Shown in pieces: positions 47,831-59,143 of a DNA stretch of 64,000 nt. Under the pieces are notes generated by a model. The model was not told the origin of the DNA, searched no databases, and was given only the letters and a program-made list of their open reading frames with translations. Each line of letters starts with the position of its first letter. The stretch's first letter is position 1. A program made the translations under genes and the position numbers. Source of the stretch: Blastomussa wellsi (Eukaryota > Cnidaria > Anthozoa > Scleractinia > Plerogyridae); assembly GCA_947652115.1 (NCBI GenBank), contig OX393565.1, positions 7,573,597 to 7,637,596 on the forward strand. Direction: 5' to 3'.

Positions 47831-50800
47831 ATGGCGGCCGGTAGCCCTTTCTTTCTAATGCGCCTTGTATCTTCATCAGTTGCAGTGGCTAATCGAGCAG
47901 GAGGAATTATCCGCAGTATCATGAAAACAGGCAGCCTTGGTGTAGTGGACAAGGTTTGTTCTTCCCAGCCTGCCAGTATTTATCGATGTTTGAATTGAAA
48001 ACAGTATAATTTTAATTTAATCCGTGCAGCTGTATGCGCAAGGCCAACGGCATATGGAATGAAAAGAACACAAGCACAGTTTGATCGCGCTGTAGTCACC
48101 TCTTGTAGATTTTTAACAGTACTAGTATATGTTTCAGAGAACAAGTCTGGATGTTCGTTTCTTTATTAAGAAGACTCTAGAAAACAACTTTATAATGTTA
48201 TAATAATTATATCAGCATTCATGTGCAAATAATTATTTATTTATGAATATTTGCACATGAATGCTGATTATTAAAGAGGGAATAAAAATGATTGAAAACC
48301 CAGGTAACCCGTAGGAGAGAGTGGCATTTCAGTCTGCTAGCATTAATTGGGTAAAATATATGGCATTTAATATTTTGGATTGTGTGGTTCCAAGGAGAAG
48401 GAGAAGGAGAAGGAATTGCTTAAACCAATAACACTCTGTGGGGGAGTATGGATATTTTCTGACAACTAATGTACCAGTCAAATAGAAGCTTCAACATCCA
48501 CGCCCCTGGGCAATCCCTTGGGCTTTTGAATTTTGGAAAATTGTGTTCAAATTCCCCCTCCCTGGGCCAAAAAGCCGTTAAAATGACCCCACCCCTGGAA
48601 AAATTAATAAGTGACCAGATTACCATTTCACGTTTTAGTAGCTTCTACTATGCTCCTGAAGTCGCAATAAAACACAGTAATCAAACTGAAATCGAGGCTA
48701 ACATTCAAATTCAAGTTGAAGCTTCAATTTGAGGTTCATACAAAAATGACCTATGGCCAATATTCCCCAGTACGGCTCAGGCAAGCTAGGTTAGTAAGTA
48801 GTTTATTATATGGCACTCAGGTCATGCATGTTTGGTCAAAACTGACATACTTTTAGTGAGTTGAATTCAGAGGTTTTCCGTTGTAATGTGTTTTGATGCC
48901 GCGAACAACTCAGAAAGAACAAGATACCACAATTTTGAAAACATTTGTTTTAATTAAAGTTTTTATGTACGTTTTCCTTCCGCAATTTCTCTCCACAATT
49001 CTAGTTGAAAATTTTAAATTATCCAACCTAAGAACCATTTCCATCCGTATGGCAAAATCCCGACCAAGAAAGAACCAATCAGAACGCTTGGATTTTCCTT
49101 GCCATATAATAATTTCTTGTTCAGTTGGTGTGTTAATATGATCAGGGCTGAAACAGCAAGAGGCAAGATGAGGCAGTTGCCTTGTTAATATTTTACTCCA
49201 AAATGAAATACCAAATATGTTCAGATGGGAAAATATTCCCCATTTGAACAAAATTGCTTCTTGAAAATTTTGCAAGGCAACCTTGTCCCCCACGGCACTG
49301 AAAACGGCAAAGGACGGCAGAATACAATGCTGCTAGCTTTCTTAATAATAAATAATAAGTTTTAAGGAGGAAGCTCCCATCACATTAAGTGGTTTTCAGG
49401 GAGGTCCTCAAATAGGATCTGCAAGAAACCTAATCAGCCAAAAAATAAACTGTAACACAAACAAAACTGCAAGGCTGATACTACGTAAAAAATGACTTTG
49501 TGAGACATCAAGTAACACAACAAACTGATAAAGGGGACCAGCTTTGTTGTGTTTCTGGAAGCACCCTAGTAACAGGATATGAGGTCATTTTGGGTGGTGC
49601 AGGGGGGTGGGGGAATGGTGTAGACCCCCTCATGGCTAGCGCCTTGGGCATTCACAACTTTTTCTATTTCAAAAGGCCTGCTAAGGCCCTGATATAATGA
49701 TGACATGCTGCATCTATTTTGATATGAACTTATGTTTAAATGGTTTTTCAGGGAAGTTGTGGTGAATATGACCCTCAGACTGAAGCAGATCGTGCATCTC
49801 AGAAATGTATCATTGGCTCACTCCTCAAAATGTATCCTACTCTCAGAATTATTGGCGAAGAAGAGGTTTGTTGTATGTTGTTCTTAACATTTTGGTGTTA
49901 GGGCTGGTAAAAGATATAACGTTGGGTTAAATATAAGGTCCCAATTTCACAGGTCTTGCAATCGTGACGGTGTTATTGTTTAGCATTCTCCCAGTCTCAG
50001 TCTCTGTCGCTGTCTCGTAAAGTCTCGAATTTGCCATTCACTACTGCTGGCGTTGTACCAGAACTATTTCATGAATACTACCTGATCCCCCTCAGGAAAT
50101 TCAATTTAAGTGGGCTATTAATATTGTTTTTGTTTTAAAATGTTGACTTTGAAACCCTCTTTCCTCTTCAGAATTACCATTGGCTTTTAAAATGTATTAC
50201 ACAAATTAAAAATAATATTATTCCCAGTTATATTAGACAGTGCATTATGTACAAATTCATCATCATCATCATCATCAGTCCTCACTGTGCCATTGGATGC
50301 ATCAGGCCTTATGTACAAAGTATGTTACCATAATTGTGACAGTCAAAACAAGCCAAGCATTTGTGTTCGTGTAAAGGATGGATTAATGAATTTCATTAAT
50401 AGCAAATCCGATTTCAGTGCTCATTGCAAATGAAGGGCTGAAGTTCAAAGCATGAAGACCTAATATATTCAAACCTTGAATGACCTGGAATGTGGCCATA
50501 ATTTGCATGATAATTACTCACCTGTCAAACATTACACAAGTTTTGTTCATCGTTCCAATTTTTGATAATCAATTCATTTATTCACCCTTGGCAGGAATGT
50601 TTGACTTGTTCTAATAATTGTAGTTTTAGTTTACATGTATATACAAAGTACTGTTCTAAACACAGTGCATTGAGAGGGAGTGGATAGGAGTGTAGAACCT
50701 GTATGTGAATCTGCCAATCTGTGCTACTTTTTGCTCAAATCTGGATATCTGCATACTTTCTGTGGTATAGTTTCACTGCAACGGTTGGTAGAGGTTGTTT

Positions 50801-53401
50801 TTAATGCCAATTTTTAAGATGATTTGTTTCATTGCTCCCTTGCATGGATAATTCCATTGTAAGATGCTTGTACATATCGACCAAGACCCACCAAAGATTC
50901 TTGATCTGAACTCTGTTTAGCATCCAAGATCTGAACTTCAAGACATGGTGAGTCCGGAATCCGAGCCAAAATTTTCAGTCTGCAATCTGTGTGCTTTTTA
51001 AGGCCAAATCCGTTGATCCACAAACCTATTCACTGCCCTCCTTTGTGTGCTTGAATTCTGTTTATACATGTTACATGTGCATGCATTTTATGTTTTAGGA
51101 TATTCAGTTGGACGACGTGAAAGAAGAATTTATTGAAATATCTCAAGATGCTGCAGTACTTTCAAAACCCTGCCCAGAAGATCTCACTTCAGTAAAACCA
51201 GAAGAAGTAGGTAACTGTTATCAATAAATTTGTAGCTCTTATGCTACTTACCATAAGTATAATTTCCCAGAGGTGAACTCAAGAATGGGACATGTTGATT
51301 CACCGAAGCTCAGCATGACACTATATTCACTGCCCTAAGCAGTGAATATACCATTTTGAGGCTTGGTTACTGAGCCATGCTACCTTTGTCATCTTGGTTA
51401 GGTCCCCAGATGAAAAAGATCTTCAAGAAATAGTTTTCAATACATTAATCGTCATTGTAAAGTATCAATGACCATGTGGCCAGGGCAGTCTTGTTCAGAT
51501 CACTTGACTGAAATTTATTTCTCTTTGGACTGGAGTTTCTCATTTGAAAACAATAACCACTAGTGTCTAAGTCACCAATGATCAAATAAAGGCACCAAAT
51601 GAATGTCTTTTTCGTCAATGATGTGACTTTTGTTAGATCTTTTGTTTCCAAATAATGTGTACACTGATCCGCAATCCATTTATTTTTTTAAACTGGAGGT
51701 TCAGCGGCGGACCTAGGATTTTTTTCAGGAGGGGTGCACCACTAAGGAATGACATAACTGAGGGGTGATGTAAGTAAGTGTATTAGAAAGCTGCAGGTCA
51801 TCTGTCAGGAGGGGTGCACCTCCCCTGCACCCTCCCCCTAGATCCACACCTGAGGTTTACATGGGTGGAATTGACAGTGTTCACTTGTAAAGTTCACACA
51901 TGTGCACCATGAAACCCCCGTCATTTTGTACATACTTTTAACTTGTATAGCCATCAACTAACTTTTTAAACGTAACAGGTGACTGTGTGGGTGGACCCAC
52001 TAAATGGTACAAGAGAGTTTACTGAAGGTAAGGCAGTAATCTTCATCTTGTGGAAACTTTGCTAATAATGTTATTACATTACAGCCATTCATGTCACGCG
52101 TGACATCCCACAATTTGCCAGTTTCAAGCAAACATTCAAATTCCTCTTTGTAAGCATTTGATATTGGCATGAAATGCTGAAGGTTTCACAGAATATCTAT
52201 AATTTGCGAAATACAGGATGTAAGTATAAAATAGTATCACCAAAAGGATAGAACTATCAAACAGCTCATATTTTAACTAAAATTGCTATTTTGGAGTATT
52301 TAGACATGATAAACTGACAAAGTTAGCAATGAAAATCGAATCTCGCAAATAACGTGTTCAAAAGTGACTTGTAGATTTGAGCATTCAATTTAAGTATCGA
52401 AAATACTGGTCACCTGTGACATGGAATGTCTAAAAGTCTTTTCAGAGGTGATTTTTCACATCCAATTTTTCTTCTGTGTAAGCAAAATAATATATTAAAT
52501 AAACTTAATAACTCTTATTTATATGGGCTTGGGAAAGAAGTATTTATTATAATAATATGTGATACCAATTCTTTTTTTATTTATTTTTAATTACTCACAA
52601 CACAGATACAGAACGTGTACATGTGGTACCAATTCTATCATAACTGGCAAAGCTACACTCTACCAAACACTAACAATAACTGTGCATAACAAATGCAGTT
52701 ACTTCATTGGTAAACTAATCTATTTTTGGAGGTTGTTGGATTCTTTTGTCACCCATCAAGCCAGCTGATTTTATACCATTTATTTTGCCATTCTGTGCAA
52801 AAATCCCATTGGCCTAGTTTTGACCATGATTTCAATCTACACAGGCCTGTACGATCATGTGACAGTTCTGATTGGCATTTCAATGAATGGTAAACCTATA
52901 GCAGGAGTCATCCACCAACCATTTTACGGCTACGAGAAGGAACCTCAAGGAATCAAACTGGGAAGAACCATGTGGGGTGTGAGAGGTCTTGGTACATTTG
53001 GCTTAACTCACGTCACCCCACCAATAGGACGACGCGTCATTACCACCACCCGTTCTCATTCCAACAAGACCGTAATAGAAGCAATAGAAGCCATGAAGCC
53101 TGATAAAATATTGAGGGCTGGCGGGGCAGGCTACAAAGTGCTACTGCTGCTAGAGGGTACTGCTGATGCATATGTGTTTGCAAGTGCAGGGTGCAAACGT
53201 TGGGATACCTGTGCTTGTGAGGCACTTCTTGAGGCTGTGGGTGGCACTCTGACAGATGTCTGTGGTGACCACATCGAGTATGATGGACAAGCAGACAGTT
53301 ACGTCAATAAGATTGGTGTCCTGGGGTCTTTGAAGGACCATAGGTTTTATGTAGACATGATTCCTGAGTCTATTAAAAGTAGTTTGCTTGGGAAATTATA
53401 A
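47831..53401 (+). CDS. BPNT1: 3'(2'),5'-bisphosphate nucleotidase, metal-ligand Asp replaced
   Basis: BPNT1 family proteins hydrolyse 3'-phosphoadenosine 5'-phosphate, the by-product of sulfation, to AMP; they are Mg-dependent, Li-sensitive members of the inositol-monophosphatase superfamily. Exons: 47831-47953, 49752-49865, 51099-51206, 51979-52027, 52845-53401, all GT-AG, joining to 951 bases (316 residues; human about 308). The start 'MAAGSPFFLMRLVSSSVAVA' aligns with the family. Motifs are 'YDPQTEADRASQ', 'RIIGEEE' (metal Glu about 77-78), 'WVDPLNGTREFTE' (121-131), 'TTTRSHSNK', 'GGAGYK' and 'WDTCACEA' (Asp252). The canonical motif is D-P-L-D-G-T; here codon AAT gives Asn124 in place of the second metal-binding Asp. 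Everything else is intact, so this is either a catalytically impaired copy, an edited or variant site, or a base-call error. It faces away from PGGHG copy B, with starts 540 bases apart. Confidence 0.95.
48211..48268. repeat. 20-bp perfect hairpin in BPNT1 intron 1
   Basis: 'atcagcattcatgtgcaaat' (48211-48230) and its exact complement (48249-48268) are separated by an 18-base AT-rich loop. It is probably a tiny MITE or a stable RNA hairpin. Confidence 0.85.
48474..48735. mobile_element. Possible MITE in BPNT1 intron 1
   Basis: The ends 'tcaaatagaagcttcaaca' and the complement of 'gttgaagcttcaatttga' are inverted over roughly 19 bases. The interior is C/A-rich with no coding content. The target duplication was not resolved. 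Confidence 0.5.
51702..51853. mobile_element. hAT-like MITE 'CAGnGGCGGATC', copy 2
   Basis: The left end is 'cagcggcggacctagg' and the right end 'ctagatccacacctga'. The internal direct repeat 'caggaggggtgcacc' occurs at 51728 and 51806. It lies in BPNT1 intron 3. Confidence 0.6.
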
Positions 53402-55284
53402 TATTATATGATTGTAAACTGTTCACATTAGTTGTCATGATTATTATAATTGTTGTTATTTCTGTTAATTATTATTACTATTTATATTATTATTATGAAC
53501 TCTTCTTTATTTGTTGTGATGTTTTTAGCCATTTCTCTTGATTCACAAATAATTACTTTCAAAATGAAAGAAACCTTAAAATTCCAGTTTTTTATTTAAA
53601 AGGCAGATAAAACACTACACAGTGTACCAGTAGTACATCTGCATGCAAAAACGTAAATACAAAGACTGAGAAAGATTCAGACAGATTACAAGCAACAAAC
53701 TTGAACAAACTGACCAATCTTTCTCAAGGCTCTGTCCACCCCTCGTATGCAAGCGGATCGTCTGCGTTCTTTTGCTGCAGAGGCTACTTTCTTAACATTC
53801 TGGCTGCCAATATATTTGCATAAATCATGATCATTCCTGTGGCAATGTGAAAAGCTTTTATCTTGTCTTCATGGACATTTCCAAAATGATTTGGGATTTG
53901 TGAGGTTAGTTTCGTTTATACAACACAGCAAACTTGATATTTTAACTACAGTCACTGTGTTATGTAGTTCAGAAGTTAGAAAGAAAGTAGAGTGTGACAG
54001 TAATCTGGCATTCATCATTATTATTTATAAAATGGCTGAGATACTATGGATGCTCTCATTGGTTGTCAGGTGTGTTCAGATGAGAGAAGGTGTGACATTT
54101 CAGTTTTGTGCTTAATTTTAAGATATACAATTTTTATAAAAGTAATAGAGGTCTTTTTTCTTGTTTACACAGCTTCATCTAAGCACTCAGAGGTTTGGGA
54201 GAATTCTCGAATGTTATGCAAACCCTTGTCTATATCTTGGGTTTGCATAACTGTCTCAAATTCTCCCCAACCCCCTCGTGTTAAGATGAGGCTCTGTAAA
54301 CACGGAAAATGTCCTCTATTGCTTAAATAGTGCATCTTACTTTACCATAGCCACAAACTAAAATTATTTACAGCTAATTTCATTGCAGTGTGTAGAAACA
54401 TCATTAACAGGTTGACCATTTACAGAGGGCCTTCATGGAAGTGACAACAAAATTTAACTGGCAAATAATACAGTGAAGACTTCTTTTTCAATTTCTTTAC
54501 AGAAATTGGATTGATATCACTTGAAGCCGAGAAGCCAGATAACAGTCGCTGAGCATAAAATTGTTGTCAGTTTAGCTTTTGTTTATCCTTGGAGAACCAG
54601 GGGCAGTCAGTGGTGACACAAAGTTAACTAAGCAGCAAAATTGGTGATTGAATTGTTTTAAACTTTTGTTCACACCGATTTAGGACTAACCTCCCCTTGC
54701 CTGGGTCTCGAGGGATACCTTCTGTTTTATTCCTATGGTTTAACCAAGCAAAACCATTCCTGTTAAGGTGGCTCATAATGGTTTACACATCCCTGTCTTC
54801 TGAATTCTATTGTAGCAACAACAGTAATGATGAAGGGTGCCTTTTTGAATTGCCGTAGTAATGTGTGCAGATTTTACCAATGAAATAATTGATGATCATG
54901 TTATTTCAAAATTCATTGCCATGGCAATGTCAAAGTGATCAAAGATGCTCTACATTTGAACATATTATTTTTTGTTTGGTAGACGAGAGAAACATTTCTG
55001 CAAATTTTCAAAACATTCTATCAATCGGTTTCAAAGCTATATTATTTTTCAATGTAATTTTAATAATAATTGTAATTGCTATTATTTTTTAGGGGAGTTT
55101 TAGGGTTGACCTCTTAACGTTACCGTATACCTTCAGGGGTGTCTCACGTCCAAGCGATGTAGCGCGGTCGGGTTAAACTGCAGATATCTAAAACCCAATA
55201 TCAAATTAAAGGTTATAGAGCTGGCTATCTAAATACACCGTCCATTTTGGAATATAATGAAATGTGGAAATTTTCACAACGTCT

Positions 55285-55612
55285 AAAGGCGAGCATCTGA
55301 TTTGGCTTTTGGCCGCTTTAATTCAAAGAGAATTTGTTCAATCGACCCCAAATTTGGAGATAAGTCAGTTTAACATATACACAACAAAAACGTGCGATTT
55401 TTTAATTTCTCAAACGTTTTCATTGAGAGGCATTTCCGCACAATCACTCCAATATTTTTTAGCCCTGTTTCAAAAATGTTCTGTAAGACACAGACACGTT
55501 TTTTTAGCGCATTGGGTACAGAAACCTGACAACAAATCAAATTAGCGAAATACGAAATTCACTTTGAGTTAAAGCGGCCAAAAGCCAAATCAGACCCTCG
55601 CCTTTAGAAGTA
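55285..55612. repeat. Foldback element with 48-bp arms
   Basis: The arms at 55285-55332 and 55564-55612 share 'gatttggcttttggccgctt' and its complement, with about five mismatches in 48. The spacer is AT-rich and unassigned. Confidence 0.75.
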
Positions 55613-55962
55613 GTTATTGCACACGAAAGGTTAGACCGGGTGGCAGGATCACGTCGGATCATGAAGCCACACTGAAGCTGTAACTATGATTTTACTGATT
55701 TTTTTTTACTTCATAAACAATTAAGTATTTGAAAAATAAGAGCAAAACTGTGCTTTATGAACGACCGCGAAAGAAAGAACATGCCATTGCGTGCCAGTAA
55801 CAGACAAATAAATTTTGACACCAGTGGTTTTTGTGGTGTAATTATATTCCAGAAATCTAATTAGTGGTTAACGCCATCAGTATGGAATTTTCGGCAGTAA
55901 ATCGCAGACGTCCATCTTGCGAAATGCCTCTCAGGCCAAGACGACGGCTGTATTCGCAGGCC

Positions 55963-56132
55963 AACTCAACCAGGGCCACCCCAACACCTTTTTAGCCAAT
56001 CATGAGACAAGTTTTTTAATCAGCAGACCAATCACAATGGGGGTAGAAAATTTACCAGTGATGAAAAAACTTTGATCAGTTTGAACTTTTCTTGTGATTG
56101 GTTAAAAAACATTGGGTGGCCCTGGTTGAGTT
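55963..56132. mobile_element. 170-bp MITE with 'aactcaaccagggccaccc' TIRs
   Basis: The left end 'aactcaaccagggccacccc' and the right end 'ggtggccctggttgagtt' are inverted over about 20 bases. The interior has further weak complementarity ('aatcacaa' and 'ttgtgatt'). Confidence 0.8.
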
Positions 56133-56214
56133 TGTTACACTGTAAATGCTCTTCATTTTTATGCATAGAGCACTCCGAGGATAAGAGAAACAATTTGGTC
56201 ATTGCTTATTCAGG

Positions 56215-56480
56215 GTTGCCACTTACCAGAAAATAAAAAGTCCCCTGACCTTATATTAAAAAAAATTAATTAAAGCAACAACAGAAATCACTGGCCAAAA
56301 CTACTACTTCTGCACATGCCACTCGAACAGTATCAAAATCATTTGTGTTCTACCATGTTTTACTGAAAGGAAATAAAATTCCCTGACTTTACCAAACATC
56401 TAACATTTTCCCTGACCTTTCACAAAATTCCCTGACCTTGAAAAAATATTGACTTTCCCTGACCGTCGCAACCCTGTTAT
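56215..56480. repeat. Degenerate 'ccctgacc' inverted element
   Basis: It starts 'cagggttgccacttacc' and ends 'gaccgtcgcaaccctg', giving inverted 'cagggttgc' termini. The unit 'attccctgacctt' recurs four or more times inside. Confidence 0.65.
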
Positions 56481-57293
56481 TAGCGTACAATTGTGTGTTT
56501 AGGTCATTTAGAAAACAGTCAAATGTGGCATGTTTTCAAAATGATTGTTTCAATGGACGTGCAAATGGCAAAACAGAATCAATTTGAAAATGGTTAAATA
56601 TTCTGATGGGTTGCATACTAATTGTGAATATTGGGAGCCTATATCCTCACAGCACTCGCTTATACAAAGCTAAGGGGTAGCCACCCCACCCACCCCCGTT
56701 TTGAAGAGGAGATTTTTTGAAGGGGCTTTGAAAGTCATTTCTGAGGGGAGCTCCATTAGCGTTTTTTTATCTTTTGAATTTTTCTGAAGAGCTTAAGGCA
56801 AAATGTTTTCTGAAGTGGTAAAAAAATTGGGTTATTTCTGAGTAGGCATGTCAGAGTGTCAGCACTGTGATTTTTTTCTTGGGAAAAATTTATACCATGT
56901 AAAGGCCCCTTGTGTACGAACAATGCCTTTTCAATGTGAACTGCATTTTACAGAAACAGAACAGGAGTCATATTTGATGACACGCAAGTCGCAAGCCTGA
57001 CATCAGCTTAGAGGTCATAAGTACATTTAATAATAAATTGTTGATAATCCATGTTTACATAATTTTCTGCCATACATAAGTACTTGAAACGAATAATTTT
57101 CTGGCCCTGTCAGTGCCCTGTGACTGTGTAACAGTCTTGGCAAGTAATGTAATAAACATGCCAGTAAATGAATAACCCTCAATAATTTAGTACTTACAAA
57201 TAATCTTATCAATTTTTTTAAAAAGCAGGGAAAAACCTATTAAGTAATTACATTCCTCGTACAGCTGAAATAAATAATGTAATCAAGCGTAAC

Positions 57294-57707
57294 ACTATCA
57301 AAATCACTAGAGTGGTAAAACTGCAGTTAGAAATTTGAATTTGAAGCAGTTCGATTCTTAACACGTGATCTGAAAATAATTGTCATGTGGTGTTGTGTTT
57401 GCGAGCGTCCTGTCAGCGATGATGTGATTTTAACGGTCGCTTCATGGTCATGTGAACATCATTTTTCCAGAATTTGTCACAACAATGACGCTATCAAGCA
57501 AAGAGTCGGAAAACTCACAGGATGTATTCAGGATGAAAGAAAGGCAGGTTTTGTTTCATTTTAATGGATTTCATACTGTTTTGCAGCAAAGAGTATCCGA
57601 AAGTCACTTAGCGTTCTGTTTGCTTTTCGATAAATAAACAGTGTCCATGTGATAAAATTTTTTAACTCACATGATCGAGATTGGCGCAGTGCGAGACAAA
57701 ATTTAGC

Positions 57708-57741
<34 letters not shown>
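57294..57741. mobile_element. 448-bp MITE with ~31-bp TIRs
   Basis: The left terminus 'actatcaaaatcactagagt' (57294 on) and its complement ending at 57741 match over about 31 bases with one difference. The internal sequence has no conserved coding frame. No clear target duplication is visible. Confidence 0.85.
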
Positions 57742-57742
<1 letters not shown>

Positions 57743-58029
57743 AAGAATACCCGATAATGATATATGACTTCTATAAGAACTAGAAGAACTTTTACAAGAA
57801 AGGTCTTCTCTGTACTTTGCTTTTGACCATGAGTAATTGAAGTAACTTCTAGCAAGTTGAAATTATGATTATAATAAATTAATTGATTATATTATTATTT
57901 ACAGGTGATCAAAAACAAAAAAATATTTGTAAAAATAAAAGTGCATCAATTGCCTTCTTGAATTGAAGGACTGAAAGTACAAACTTGGTTTGACTGTGTT
58001 AACTATACAGGGGTTTCTGATTCAGGAAC

Positions 58030-58350
58030 ATCCAATGTAGCTATCAGGGTTCATACCCCTTTTCAAACACAAATTTCCAGGACTTTTCCAGGCCTTTTCC
58101 AGGACTCACATCAAATTTTCCAGGACTCCAAAATTCACATTAAACCCTTTTTCGTCCAAGATCCCAATATAAATTCTCCCAACTGTAAGCCTCTCATTCC
58201 TTATAAAGTTAGTTCAGAAAAATTCATTTCTTGACTTTAACAGACTTCCAGGACTTTCCAGGACCTGTAATCTTTTACCAGGACTTTCCAGTCCTGGAAA
58301 ATGCCATAATAAAATTCCAGGACTTTCCAGGACCCGTACGAACCCTGGCT
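58030..58350. mobile_element. 'cagggttc' MITE with 'ccaggactttccagg' repeats
   Basis: The left end is 'tcagggttcatacccc' and the right end 'ggacccgtacgaaccctgg', inverted partners. The unit 'ttccaggacttt' occurs many times near both ends. Elements with this CAGGGTT-type terminus are widespread in animals. Confidence 0.75.
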
Positions 58351-59143
58351 ATGTATGATTACAATGCCCCCACTCCATTTCAATGTACACTAGCTTTGCT
58401 GGAGCTTGCTTTTCAATTCACAATTGAAAAGAATTTTCAATTCCCATTTAAAAACAATGATAACAAAAAAGCACAACTGACTATACAATCACATACATGA
58501 ACTATACAAAATATTGGTTGTAAATTATGCCAATTTCCTGCATTAAATACAGTCTGAGTTACTAATGAATTAGCCACCCTTGTAGGCCAAGGTGAAGAAC
58601 AGTATCCCCAAAGTAGATGGTGAATATAGGATGTTTTATTTTGTGAAACTTAATCACTGGATAGCAATTGATCTGTTAGATTGCATTATTCACCCTTTCA
58701 ACAACTAACCAGTTTTGCTGGGTGCAACAAGTGCTATTTTCATTGGCAAGGAGTGGTGAACTAGTGGAAGAATAGCCTATACCAGACTATGCTTTCTGAG
58801 GAGCAGTGCAAAGAACCTTCCTAACTCTACTTTACAACATGTACTGAATGAGTGAAGCAGGCTAGTGGAAGCAAAACCTCTGATGTAGCCATGATTGCAG
58901 CTTTGCCCCTTCAGGCGTTATGCCACACACGTCACTGAAACAAACCCACTGGCACCCAAGGTAAATATGACAAAGAGAAGCATTTGAACCAACCTTACAA
59001 TACTGATTAAGGTGCTCTGTGCAGAACAAACATATGATTTGTTGTGCAGGTTAATAGTTCCATTTATACAGGTGTATATTTGCAAAATTAATTTCATTCA
59101 TTCTTAGACATGTTTGTACTTGTACATAATCCTCAGGATATTT

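Larger units (their letters stand above)
53402..59143. other. Intergenic region downstream of BPNT1, mostly repeats
   Basis: It contains the BPNT1 3' UTR (AT-rich after 53402). On the minus strand at 53705-53915, two adjacent open frames could be a terminal exon or UTR of an unrecognised gene. MITEs lie at 55285-55612, 55963-56132, 56215-56480, 58030-58350 and 57294-57741. No gene with a recognisable domain is seen. Confidence 0.5.

Noticed and set aside
50250..50280. CRISPR-like short repeat
   Set aside because: It is a (CAT)n microsatellite in a BPNT1 intron. There are no spaced repeats or cas genes, and the genome is eukaryotic.
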